From Pseudomonadota bacterium (GTDB taxonomy: Bacteria; Desulfobacterota; Syntrophia; Syntrophales; JADFWA01), in assembly GCA_030612385.1 (NCBI GenBank), contig JAUWNZ010000006.1, forward strand, positions 1-17,285: a DNA stretch of 17,285 nucleotides, written 5' to 3'. Numbering within the stretch: the stretch's first letter is position 1; each line of letters opens with the position of its first letter. This document shows, one piece after another, positions 6,982-15,700 of the stretch. The position numbers and the translations under genes are program-made. A model generated the notes under the pieces. That model searched no databases. It saw nothing but the letters and a program-made list of their open reading frames with translations, and was not told the DNA's origin.

Positions 6982-7038
6982 CAGTATACCTATTACCAAA
7001 AGAAAAAAGGCAATAATACGTATACTATCCCACGATTC
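6982..7038 (-). promoter_or_regulatory. Shared 56/57-nt element, copy A (upstream of the 2TM unit)
   Basis: This copy lies between the HerA stop and the 2TM gene start. By eye it matches copy B (10464-10519) at about 45 of 56 positions with one gap. An identical 13-nt core, ATACGTATACTAT, is at 7016-7028. It contains the palindrome ATACGTAT and a second hexamer palindrome GTATAC at 6984-6989. The low edge lies 63 nt upstream of the 2TM ATG, against 71 nt for copy B and SIR2. A promoter or operator role is inferred from position; I cannot fix -35 and -10 boxes. Confidence 0.6.
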
Positions 7039-7047
7039 CTGAAGCGG

Positions 7048-9132
7048 TCAGCAATTTTCTTCATTGTTTCCCTCTTCTTGCCATTCATCTACAATCTCTT
7101 TCCAATTAATTGTACGTTCTTCCTTTCCTGTCCATACATCCCAGAAATCAGGGTCTTTGGAATCCGGTTGATGCTCTTTTTTTAATTCATTCATATCAAC
7201 AAGAATCGGAACAGGGGCAGCCCAACCGAGAAGTATAGCTTTTTTTGTGGGTAAAACAGGTAGTTCGTTTAGAATACTGCCGAGATTATCCGGTACAAAT
7301 CTTTTAACGAGTTCTTGGTCTCTGTCATTGACTAAGCGATGTAATAGAAATGTATTACATTGAGATAGAACTGTGGGTGAAAGCTCTGAGGGTCTTTGAG
7401 AGGAAAGTAATAAGCCAAGCCCGAATTTTCTTCCCTCTTTTGCAATTTTTTCAAATGATTGGCTGCATAATCTGGAAGGAGAAAACTCTTCATTGTCGGT
7501 ATTATATCTACTAATGAAATTGTGTGCTTCTTCCATAACTAAAACAGTTGGCAAAAGTTTTGAGTATTTACGTTTGTATCTCTGTATTGCTTCGAAAATA
7601 ATCCGAGCCATTACCGCCACTACGATATGAGTAATGTCCGGCGGCACCAATGAAAGGTCAACAACAGTAATTTCTCCATTTTCCGCGTTGCTTTTACCGA
7701 CATACTTTTCTAACCAGTCAGTAAGAGATATGCCCGTTTCGGTTCCAATAATTGAAGACATACGTGTGTCAGAAAGCATTGTTCGAACACGCATAATAAG
7801 AAAATCCAGAAACTGTTGTACATTCTGTTCCTGTGCTAATCTTTCCAAATGATTCGGTAAATCCGCATCTTTGAAATAAACCGGGGAATCTTCATCAGGG
7901 CCTTTGTATCTTTCAAATCCGCCGAATAAATCAATGTTCTCATTAATCTTATCAATTATCTGTTGCAAATCCTGTTGTCGAAATGCAGGGTAATAACCTG
8001 CGTTATTCTTTCGTCTATTGGTAAGTACAACATCAATTTCATCGATAATATCTTGAATAGCGTCCTTTCTCTCACCAATGATGGTGCTTAAAAATGGTAC
8101 AAGGCTTTCTTTAGATGCTTCTATAAGTTCCCCACAATTCTGTTTCCCCGGAAAATCGATAAAAGCCGCAGAGCCTGTTTTTAATTTATTTGTAAGTGAT
8201 ACTAAGAAACTAACCAAGAATCTTTTAACCTCAACTTCCGCATTCTTAGCAGTCTGATAATTGCCACTTCTTAATTCTCTCAAAGCGCTTCTTAACAGGG
8301 GACGTTGTGTTTTACCGCTTGCTTGACTAATTGAACTCCATTCATAACTGTTCCACATCCAGGCAGGAACCTTCAATTGCTCAAATCCAGTCTTCTTCTC
8401 ATCAAAAGCGACTTTAAATATTCTAACCTTTCCCGATATCCCATCGAAAGTCTTTGTATATTCTCCATTAGGGTCAAGAATAATAAAACGAGCATTGGGG
8501 TTTTTGTCATGCCCTATTTCGTTTTTTACCGCCTCCAGAGACCAGCGAATCAATCCAGCGACAGAACAGGATTTGCCGCTTCCGGTGTTACCCAATACAG
8601 CAAGATGACGACCGAACAATTTGTCTGGATCTACATAAACAGGAGCATTTGCAGCAAGAGGTGAATTTCCAATTTTAATCTTTGCATTTTCGTCTTTGTT
8701 TTCAACAATTGCTTGCAATTGCTCATGCGTTGGAATTACTACAGCATCACCAACGGAAGGATAACTGTAAACCCCGCGTTCGATTTTATAACCTTTATCT
8801 TCTTTCTTTAAAATACCCAGAGGGCTGATAGACATTTTGCGCAAAGGAAATGGTAAATCAACTAAATCAAAATCCTTAAATCCTTTTCGCTTTGGATAAG
8901 GTGAATGCTCGATACCAATCCATGAAATCATACCTATTAGCGCCCCGGCTTCATTTGGAAGGAGTACATATCCATTTATTTTCGGGAAAAGTGTAGGGGT
9001 GCCGGTGTTCAGGGCGGTATTTTGCGGAGCATTTAAATCCAGAAGTATCTTTATCTCACGCGGAGAAACCGATTCTACTGTTCCAATTGTAAGGTTTCTT
9101 AAATCATCATAGGTAATATCAGAAGGGTTCAT
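7048..9132 (-). CDS. herA: HerA-family ATPase/helicase of a SIR2-HerA defence system
   Basis: This is a HerA/FtsK-type hexameric ATPase of 694 residues. In SIR2-HerA (Nezha-type) systems such an ATPase assembles with a SIR2 NADase to form an anti-phage complex. Residues 1-110 form a HAS-barrel-like N-terminus. Walker A GNTGSGKS is at 181-188 (HLAVLGNTGSGKSCSVAG), Walker B is LVMEEAHNF at 531-539, and the SSQRPSEL segment at 577-584 follows as is usual in HerA. The start chosen is the ATG at 9130-9132, which has AAGGAGA about 8 nt upstream. A longer reading back to 9249 would add 39 residues lying wholly within the SIR2 gene and has no such support. The start overlaps the end of the SIR2 gene by 14 nt, which implies translational coupling and matched amounts of the two subunits. 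Confidence 0.93.
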   Translation of the reverse strand: MNPSDITYDDLRNLTIGTVESVSPREIKILLDLNAPQNTALNTGTPTLFPKINGYVLLPNEAGALIGMISWIGIEHSPYPKRKGFKDFDLVDLPFPLRKMSISPLGILKKEDKGYKIERGVYSYPSVGDAVVIPTHEQLQAIVENKDENAKIKIGNSPLAANAPVYVDPDKLFGRHLAVLGNTGSGKSCSVAGLIRWSLEAVKNEIGHDKNPNARFIILDPNGEYTKTFDGISGKVRIFKVAFDEKKTGFEQLKVPAWMWNSYEWSSISQASGKTQRPLLRSALRELRSGNYQTAKNAEVEVKRFLVSFLVSLTNKLKTGSAAFIDFPGKQNCGELIEASKESLVPFLSTIIGERKDAIQDIIDEIDVVLTNRRKNNAGYYPAFRQQDLQQIIDKINENIDLFGGFERYKGPDEDSPVYFKDADLPNHLERLAQEQNVQQFLDFLIMRVRTMLSDTRMSSIIGTETGISLTDWLEKYVGKSNAENGEITVVDLSLVPPDITHIVVAVMARIIFEAIQRYKRKYSKLLPTVLVMEEAHNFISRYNTDNEEFSPSRLCSQSFEKIAKEGRKFGLGLLLSSQRPSELSPTVLSQCNTFLLHRLVNDRDQELVKRFVPDNLGSILNELPVLPTKKAILLGWAAPVPILVDMNELKKEHQPDSKDPDFWDVWTGKEERTINWKEIVDEWQEEGNNEENC

Positions 9133-10393
9133 CTGTCGAGTCTCCTTCTTTTTGGGATATAGAACTATTATCTTTGCCTCTTTTCTCCAGAACGCGCTGT
9201 TTCCTCTCTGTGATTCTGTCAATTGCCGCCTTGGGCAAATAATTTTCAACCAATGTCTTTAAATCCGCAAAATGCTCACCAATTAGGAGTGTAAATTGTG
9301 AAAGATTGTTGTTTTCTATAAACCTTTGAATTCGACCATTCGCCTTATCCCACGAAATAACAACCAGATGTGTAGACGGTATAGTCAACATATCTGCAAG
9401 AATACGGTTTACATGAGAGTCTCCAAACCCATATCCGTAGGTAACTACAACAGAATTTGGACGGCAGACAGCAGTTGAAAAATCACGAAACAATTCAGCA
9501 TAAGGGAAATAAATCGTTTCGATATCTTTCGCGGAATTGGGATAGATAACAACATGGTCAAAAGGTTCTTCCGGAATACCTGGATGCTTCTCATCTGCAC
9601 CAAAAGGTAATGGCGCTTTTAATATCTTGTTATCTTCAAACCGCCAATCCAAAGAACCATGAAGCTTTGTATATTTAATCACACCTTCTACGTATCTCGG
9701 TTCCCCTCGAATACCTGGCGGATTATAATGATAATCCAATTCCAGTTTATTTGTCCTAAAAACAGGTGTGATTTTACCGGCAAAGCTATCAAGGACAAGT
9801 ATTCCCGCCATGTCGCAGGCATACTCAATAAAGCGGTCATAATTGGTTGTAATAATATTAAGGCGGTTGCGTGATGCTGTTCTGCTGGCAAAGCTAATTA
9901 AAAAAGATTTTAAATAGGTTAAGGCATCCCCTTTTTTTTCGAGGAACTCCTTCTCTGCATTCAGGACTTTCTTTATAAAAGCGATAAGTTTAGCGTCAAT
10001 ATCATCTTTAAGTGTTTTAGCCTTTGCGTCATCACCCTGAATAAGAAGTCCTTTGTAAAGTTCAATAGCAACACGAAGGTCATCTTCGATATTTGCTTCG
10101 CCTCGTCCCATTTTTTTTGCCTGTGAATCAGCGCTTTCTTTTATCTGCTTACCGAACTCTATAAACTCTATTCTGTCCATCCCCGGTGCATCAACTTTGG
10201 CAAGTGATGTAACTGCAGAGGTTAAGCCAGTTCCAGCTAAGAGAGCAAGGTGTTCGCTTTGAAAAACGGCAGTAAGCCAAGGTTCTATTTTGTCTCTGTA
10301 TTTCTTTATGTCATCTTCTGAAATATTATCAATGCATTCAGTTTCATTACTGATTTTTAAAATGTGGTTGTTAGACCAGTTTATTTTATTCAT
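9119..10393 (-). CDS. SIR2-like NADase of a SIR2-HerA defence system
   Basis: This 424-residue protein has a SIR2-like domain, expected to hydrolyse NAD+ when phage infection is sensed, causing abortive infection. The visible motifs are a nucleotide-binding LLAGTGLTSA at 51-60 (in place of the classical GAGxS), TTNYDRFIEYA at 182-192, catalytic KLHGSLDW with H245 (243-250), and GYGFGDSHVN at 320-329. A helical insert of about 100 residues (70-165) separates the first two motifs. The C-terminal tail (395-424) is charged and probably disordered. The ATG at 10391-10393 has GAGGG about 7 nt upstream. It is the first gene of the two-gene operon with HerA. About 70 nt upstream lies copy B of the element shared with the 2TM unit. 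The region is clearly richer in A+T than the AbiL-like pair upstream. Confidence 0.92.
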   Translation of the reverse strand: MNKINWSNNHILKISNETECIDNISEDDIKKYRDKIEPWLTAVFQSEHLALLAGTGLTSAVTSLAKVDAPGMDRIEFIEFGKQIKESADSQAKKMGRGEANIEDDLRVAIELYKGLLIQGDDAKAKTLKDDIDAKLIAFIKKVLNAEKEFLEKKGDALTYLKSFLISFASRTASRNRLNIITTNYDRFIEYACDMAGILVLDSFAGKITPVFRTNKLELDYHYNPPGIRGEPRYVEGVIKYTKLHGSLDWRFEDNKILKAPLPFGADEKHPGIPEEPFDHVVIYPNSAKDIETIYFPYAELFRDFSTAVCRPNSVVVTYGYGFGDSHVNRILADMLTIPSTHLVVISWDKANGRIQRFIENNNLSQFTLLIGEHFADLKTLVENYLPKAAIDRITERKQRVLEKRGKDNSSISQKEGDSTDEPF

Positions 10394-10418
10394 ATCTTGC
10401 CCTCATGTCCTTTTCCAT
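10386..10418 (-). other. Possible 10-codon leader ORF overlapping the SIR2 start
   Basis: ATG at 10418-10416 opens a ten-codon frame (MEKDMRARYE) that ends at TAA 10388-10386, overlapping the SIR2 start codon in another frame. A GGAG lies about 4 nt upstream, which is closer than ideal. It could couple translation to SIR2, or it could be chance. Confidence 0.2.
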
Positions 10419-10463
10419 TATGCTCCATTTTTACGAAAATTATAGAATTCTAAATTCCATAGT

Positions 10464-10519
10464 CAGCATGCCTATTCCCCGAAGGAAAAAGGTGATATAC
10501 GTATACTATTCTCCGATTC
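10464..10519 (-). promoter_or_regulatory. Shared 56/57-nt element, copy B (upstream of SIR2-HerA)
   Basis: This is the counterpart of 6982-7038 in the same orientation. It has the core ATACGTATACTAT at 10497-10509 and the 10-bp palindrome TATACGTATA at 10496-10505. A hexamer palindrome GCATGC at 10466-10471 sits where copy A has GTATAC, so the two differences preserve the symmetry. The low edge lies 71 nt upstream of the SIR2 ATG. A shared promoter/operator is the likely role. A recombination repeat bounding the SIR2-HerA cassette is the alternative. Confidence 0.6.
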
Positions 10520-10615
10520 ACTTTATCCCGCTGATATCATTTGTATTTGTATTGCACATAAAGCATCAAAGCAAAAGTTTATAATATTAACCCGGCAAAA
10601 TAATACCCGAGCTTT

Positions 10616-10679
10616 GTCATGCCGGACTCGATCCGGCATCCAGCGTATTTTCCTGGATTCCGGCTTTCGCCGGAATGAC
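10616..10679. repeat. Two-hairpin dispersed palindromic repeat (REP-like)
   Basis: The two halves are GTCATGCCGGACTCGATCCGG followed by CATCCAG (10616-10643), and CTGGATTCCGGCTTTCGCCGG followed by AATGAC (10653-10679). Each half folds on itself through CCGG arms, and the halves are also inverted copies of each other (outer arms match 9 of 10). Repeats of this form occur in many copies in several Gram-negative genomes. It starts 39 nt past the rloB stop and could act as a transcription or mRNA-stability barrier, although no T-run follows. Confidence 0.7.
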
Positions 10680-10717
10680 GGCTTTGGGGCATTTGATCCA
10701 CAGACAATTCTTTTCTT

Positions 10718-11377
10718 TCATTGCTTTTTCAAATCCCGCAAATATTCCACCAGGGAATGCACCAGAGTGGAAGGATTGTCGGTCCCGGAAGTTTTATGAA
10801 ATTCTTCAACACGGCGGGCATTGATAATGGCGTTATCCAGTTTATCCTGTATTTTGTTAAAAATATCCTGATCGCCCTTTTGGTATGCAGGAAGATATTT
10901 CTCCAATTCTTTGATAACCCTGGAACAGATGGACTTACCGGCAGGGGCATTGAACGGTTTAGTGGTGTATGTAAAATGCAGCAATAACCAAAACTCGAAA
11001 CAGGGAACCGAAGGAATGGCGAATATTTTACCTCCTTTGCCAAGCCTTGTCCGACGCACTCTATCCAGGGCCGCATCGTATGTTGTATGCCTGTCGCGGT
11101 CAAAGACGCAATAGACGCGATCAAATTCCCGTTCCTGTCGAAAAGTCTCAATGGCGAAATTCACAACGCTGAGAGGGTCTGATCCACGACCGCAAATTTT
11201 AACATTGGCGTTGTTCAACCGTAATGCTTTTTTTAATTCGGTAAAATAATTTGGTTCGGTCTTTCCCCCCTCACAGACGATGAGTATGACATCATATGGA
11301 GCCTTCATCGCCCGCCTGCGGCGCAACGACTCGGCCTTACGTTCCTTTCTCTTGTGAAACAGGTTGTCAGTGCCCAT
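10718..11377 (-). CDS. rloB: RloB-family TOPRIM-like protein (AbiLii-like)
   Basis: This 219-residue protein is of the RloB family, named for restriction-linked ORFs. It carries a TOPRIM-like nuclease fold. The visible motifs are VILIVCEGGKTEPNYF (30-45) with E36, VYCVFDRDRH (88-97) with the D93-x-D95 pair, and SVPCFEFWLLLHF (123-135). The N-terminus is very basic (HKRKERKAESLRRRRAMK). The ATG at 11375-11377 forms a TGATG overlap with the stop of the upstream ATPase gene, so translation is coupled. An upstream TTG in the same frame is unlikely. The ATPase plus RloB arrangement matches AbiL (AbiLi/AbiLii) and parallels OLD and PARIS systems, in which an ABC-like ATPase controls a TOPRIM nuclease. 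Nuclease activity is inferred from the acidic motifs. Confidence 0.88.
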   Translation of the reverse strand: MGTDNLFHKRKERKAESLRRRRAMKAPYDVILIVCEGGKTEPNYFTELKKALRLNNANVKICGRGSDPLSVVNFAIETFRQEREFDRVYCVFDRDRHTTYDAALDRVRRTRLGKGGKIFAIPSVPCFEFWLLLHFTYTTKPFNAPAGKSICSRVIKELEKYLPAYQKGDQDIFNKIQDKLDNAIINARRVEEFHKTSGTDNPSTLVHSLVEYLRDLKKQ

Positions 11378-12648
11378 CAAAACCTCAATTCGCCTGGGAA
11401 CGGTAAAGCGCCATACCTGCCGTATAAATAGCCTTTTTGCAGGGCCTCGCCCTTGCGTGGTTTATAATCCGATAGAGGATAGAGGCGTGTGGCATTTTCC
11501 GCATTTTTTTCAACAAACCATACCTGATCCCGCCGCATGAAAGCTTGATCCAGAACCGTGGTATCATGGGTAGTAAAAACCAGCTGGGCGTTGTGCCGAT
11601 TTGCTTCAGGGCTATGGAGCAAATTTAAAAGAAACCGGACCAGGAGAGGGTGCAGACTTGTATTCAGTTCATCTACAAACAAAACAAAACCGTTCTCCAG
11701 GACGTCCAGCCATGGGCCGGCCATGGCAAAAAGCTTGCGGGTGCCGGCAGATTCCTCATCGAAGTCAAGCGCCACACCTTCGCCGGTATCGGAAGATGGA
11801 TGCATGAAAAACAGCTGTGACAGCTTCTTTCCTTTAAGGTCTCTGGCGATTTCTTCCTTAATACTTTGAGGCAGATCGGAAGGCAGATCGTCCATGGAAA
11901 ATTCCTTTTTCTCCAGAAAGATATCGGCAATCGACGGATCTGCCGCATTCACAAACTTGAGAATTTTCTTTTTTTTCTCTTCTTTTTCACATTCGTCAGC
12001 GCTGAATCCATGACTGATGCTTGTTCCTTGAGCAAGGACAACCAGCTTGTGGTCAAACCAGTTGAAAACCGGCTTAAGCTGTTCGTTGTTCAGTTGAATC
12101 GCGGTTGAAAGGAAAAGAGCGTTACTTCGGGTTGCTTTCTGCCAGACCTTGCGGAGACCGGTAAATTTGGGACCAAAATACCAGATATCCTTTTTTGTTT
12201 CAGGATCGTAGTTACGTTCAAACCATTTTTGAGCTCTGCCTTCGGGATAGGCGAACAACCATTCCCCGGTTACTCTTTCGGAATTGACGGCAAAACCATA
12301 CTGGTAACGGATACCGTCCTTGATGAACAGGACTTCAAATTCGGAAGGGTTGCGGCTGCTTTGCCGGTTAAACAGAAACGGTGTTGCGTCAATTTTCTCA
12401 CCTTCCTGGCTTTCTTTGGCTGATGACACGACAAATTTTTTCATGAAAGCAATGGCATGAATCAGATTGCTCTTACCTGCGGCGTTTGGGCCGTAAACAA
12501 CGGCGGAGCGGAGAAGGCGCGGAAAATTTGGTACAGGCGAAACAAAAGTGTTCTCTTTCTGCAATTCGGCAGCGGTGTTTGCCGTCAGTGTTAGCGACTG
12601 GGTTGGCAGGAAAGACCGGTAATTCGTGACGCTAAATTCAATAAGCAT
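11377..12648 (-). CDS. AAA/ABC-type ATPase, RloA/AbiLi-like
   Basis: This is a 423-residue ATPase of the AAA_15/AAA_21 (COG1106-like) kind, related to SMC/ABC ATPases. It opens with MLIEFSVTNYRSFLPTQSL, typical of RecF/OLD-like heads. Walker A GPNAAGKS is at 53-60, an ABC-like signature ESAGTRKL at 299-306, Walker B FVLFVDELNTSLHP at 321-334 with D326-E327, and the switch histidine in FTTHD at 358-362. A lysine-rich, partly helical middle (225-285) probably forms the arm. The ATG has AAAGGGG about 7 nt upstream. The gene follows the large helicase gene after 79 nt and overlaps rloB by 1 nt. It is expected to sense infection and license the RloB partner; that role is by analogy with OLD- and AbiL-type systems. 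Confidence 0.88.
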   Translation of the reverse strand: MLIEFSVTNYRSFLPTQSLTLTANTAAELQKENTFVSPVPNFPRLLRSAVVYGPNAAGKSNLIHAIAFMKKFVVSSAKESQEGEKIDATPFLFNRQSSRNPSEFEVLFIKDGIRYQYGFAVNSERVTGEWLFAYPEGRAQKWFERNYDPETKKDIWYFGPKFTGLRKVWQKATRSNALFLSTAIQLNNEQLKPVFNWFDHKLVVLAQGTSISHGFSADECEKEEKKKKILKFVNAADPSIADIFLEKKEFSMDDLPSDLPQSIKEEIARDLKGKKLSQLFFMHPSSDTGEGVALDFDEESAGTRKLFAMAGPWLDVLENGFVLFVDELNTSLHPLLVRFLLNLLHSPEANRHNAQLVFTTHDTTVLDQAFMRRDQVWFVEKNAENATRLYPLSDYKPRKGEALQKGYLYGRYGALPFPGELRF

Positions 12649-12682
12649 GATAAACCCCTTTAAATTAATTTAACGCCCATTA

Positions 12683-12699
12683 TTGCATAAAAAATGCAA
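12683..12699. promoter_or_regulatory. Small perfect inverted repeat between the helicase and ATPase genes
   Basis: TTGCAT and ATGCAA flank a 5-nt A loop, about 35 nt upstream of the ATPase start and 29 nt after the helicase stop. It could be an operator or a weak hairpin. The run of T lies in the loop on the transcribed strand, so it is not a classic terminator. Confidence 0.3.
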
Positions 12700-12727
12700 A
12701 AAGCAAGGTAAAACTGCATGGTCTCAA

Positions 12728-15700
12728 TCAGTGCCATTCAACTGCAAACGCATTGTTTAAAAATCTGTCCATCACATCCTTCTTTGTCTCGCCATCCTGC
12801 CCGGGTCGCAGGTTGAACTTGTTCAGCCTCAAAAAGCGGTAGCCATAGCTTTCAAGCTCTATCTGGCGGCTGATGTCGTAATCGAGGTACTCCTGGGAAA
12901 AATTATGTTTGGTCACGATATCCGGGTTTTTGGTGTGGTATTCGACGCCGTCATATTCGAGGATCAGGGTCTGTTCTTTACCGCCTTTTGAAAAGGTCAT
13001 AAGAAAATCAACCCTGTATTTTGGTATCTGCCTGGCGTATTCGGCCCGGATGTATTCTCCTATCTTGAACTGGGGAATGATTTTGACAAATTCCCTGTGT
13101 GTTTTCACGAAATTCGTGCTGATCAGGAGGTTATAGAGATCTTTTTCCGGTGGCGATTCGAAAATTGACGTGTCTTCTATGAAAAAATCATTCTTTTTGT
13201 TTTCATCAAGGAGCTTTTCATAATGTTTCAGGGCATCACCGAGACGGGTTTTACTGTATTTGTTGATCGGCATGCTGTGAACAAAGATCATTGTGTCCCT
13301 GGCGCGGCTGAACCCCACATTGAGCCGCTGCATCTTTAACTTTCTGGGGTTATCCGCCGTGCCGCCGATGACCGGATAGATACCCCCTAAATCAGCGTTG
13401 CCATACTTGCTGTCTTCCACAAGGGAGTAGTACACAATATCGCGTTCTTCGCCCTGGACATCGCCCACAAACCATACGGCCATATCGTGGTTCTTTTTCA
13501 GTTCGGGCATATTGAGCTTTTCGTTCAGTGCCTGCTCCATTCTTGCCTGCTGATCCTTGAAAGAGGTAATAATGCCGACACTCCCCTTAAAGCCGTTTTT
13601 AATCCGCGACGTTAAATCATCGATAATGGAATCGATCTCATCGAGGTTCACATTGCTGCCCGAATTGCCCCTGGTTTCCACGGGGATAAACTGCAGGACC
13701 TCGCCTATCGGTTTGGTGCGGATGCGGTTGACATTGAGATCCAGCATGGCGGGCTTGTAAAAGACCTCATTTGAATAATCGATTATTTCAGGAAAGCTCC
13801 GGTAATGTTCACGGAGAGAAGTGGTGTAATTTGCGATGGCCCTGGCAAAACTCAAGGTTGACGTGCGGATGTTGAAGGTTTTGAGCCAAAGGATGGCGCC
13901 GGCGTTATCCTGGAGGGGCCGCAATACGGGTTCGGCTTCCTGTTCGTCTTCATCTATCTCTCTGGAAACTTCCCGAATCAGCTCATTCTCCTCCTGATCT
14001 GTTGCCGATACGTTGTAATCATACTGATAGGCATCGATGATATCCCTGAAATAAGCGGATGAATATTTTGAGTTCACGTTGATTGCGCCGACAGCGCCAT
14101 ACTGGTATTCATCGCCAAAGACAACAACCTGCTTTGCCCGCAGTACAAGGGAGATTGACTCGGCAATAGAGACCTGAGACGCCTCATCGATGACAAGAAG
14201 ATCGATCAGATCTTCGTCCATGGGAAAGTGCTTCGATATCATGTCGGGTTCGGCAATAATTCCCGATATGTTTTCCAGGAGTACACGGGCCTGCGTGCTT
14301 GTCAGTCTTTTTCCGCCGTTAAAAGAGACCTTGATCTTGGCGATATCTCCCAGGAAATTGTTGAGGTTCTTCAATCGAAGATCGTTCTGATATTCAACCC
14401 GTTTCTGCCTGATCGCATAAAATGCATCGAGGTCTTCATTTTTCAGTGATTCAAGCCCCGTTGTTTTTGAAAGTCTGTAGTGAAGTTGAATCCATCTCCA
14501 GATATCGGTTTCAATTCCCGCAAGGTTATTGAGCCGGGAGAGAGAGCCCAGCTTCTTCTCTGTGATTTGCAGTTTGGAAAGGATTGGCCCATAGTTTTCA
14601 AACAGCCCTGTGATGGAATTGAAAAGATCCGCGTCAACCTTCCGGAGCGTATCCTTCACCCCTTCAAGAGTGTCGTAAACCTCGGAAATACTTACCTCTT
14701 TATTCTCACTGATTTTCCGGTATTCATCGATGATATCCCGGTGTTTCTTCAAAGAGACGGCTTTTTGAAGAGCTGAAATTCCGTCACACGCCATATCCAG
14801 CGTAAGTTCACCTGCAGGCACATTTTTTAAACGGGCGATTTCTTCAAGAATCCGGATGTGTTTCAGGCTCTTTAAAGATTTGATTAATCGTTCCAGCTCC
14901 TTTTTATCGGGAGATTTCCGGAACAGCTTTTTGAAAAACGCGCTGGGGATATCGCCGGACTGTAGTGCGGAAATCGGTATATCCTTTTTGAACGCGTCCG
15001 AGGATGTTTTGATCAGGTCGATAAAGGACACCGGAATTTCGGTCAGGATTGTCTCAAACTCCGAATTCTCGTCGGATCGAAGATTGATCTCTTCACATGC
15101 ATTAAGAAATATCGGAATATCTTTGCGTCGCTTTAGAAGAAAATTGAGCGAGGGCAGGCTGATATCCCTGAAATTATCTATGCCCGCATCTTCCGTGAAA
15201 TCCAGTATTTTTTTAAAATCGATTATTGCCGAACTGTCGATCCCGGGAAGTGACAAGTCTTCCTCAGAAAATCCTCTGGAGCTGACGAGATTGTTCTGTG
15301 TTTGCTCAAATTCAAACAGATTATGAATGTTTCCCCGGTATTCATCGGATGAGGAGAGCTGTTTTTCCAGCTTACCGGCAACATCCCTTTTTAACTCTTT
15401 TTCATCCTGTTCGGCGGCCTGTTCGTTATAGTCATTGGCGCGGCCGGCTGCGGCGTTTATCACCGCGTTTTGAAGAGAGTTCTCAAGACCGTTTATTGAT
15501 CTGCCGTTTTTGGACAGCCTGATGATGGATGGTTTGGCTTTTGGGTGAAGGTTTCGGAATTTGTCCGTGAGCATCCGGTCGATCACATCGAGGGCCTGTT
15601 TTTTATGGGATGTTATTACAATGGATTTTCTTTCCTGATTGGCCCAATAAGCAATCGCGGCAATCGTATGGGATTTTCCCGTTCCGGGCGGGCCGTCAAC

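Larger units (their letters stand above)
10394..10717. other. 324-nt gene-free stretch between the AbiL-like pair and SIR2-HerA
   Basis: This gap contains, from right to left, a two-hairpin dispersed repeat (10616-10679), an A+T-rich segment with no recognisable gene, copy B of the shared 56-nt element (10464-10519), and the SIR2 leader with its ribosome binding site. It is the natural boundary between two defence modules of different base composition. I see no RNA gene or coding ORF with a plausible ribosome binding site here other than the ten-codon leader. Confidence 0.7.

Noticed and set aside
9133-9249. Longer N-terminus for HerA starting at 9249
   Set aside because: The extra 39 residues lie wholly inside the SIR2 gene, and the ATG at 9130-9132 has a strong AAGGAGA at good spacing.
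10616-10679. Intrinsic terminator of the rloB transcript
   Set aside because: The hairpins are real, but no U-run follows on the minus strand, so I keep it as a dispersed repeat.
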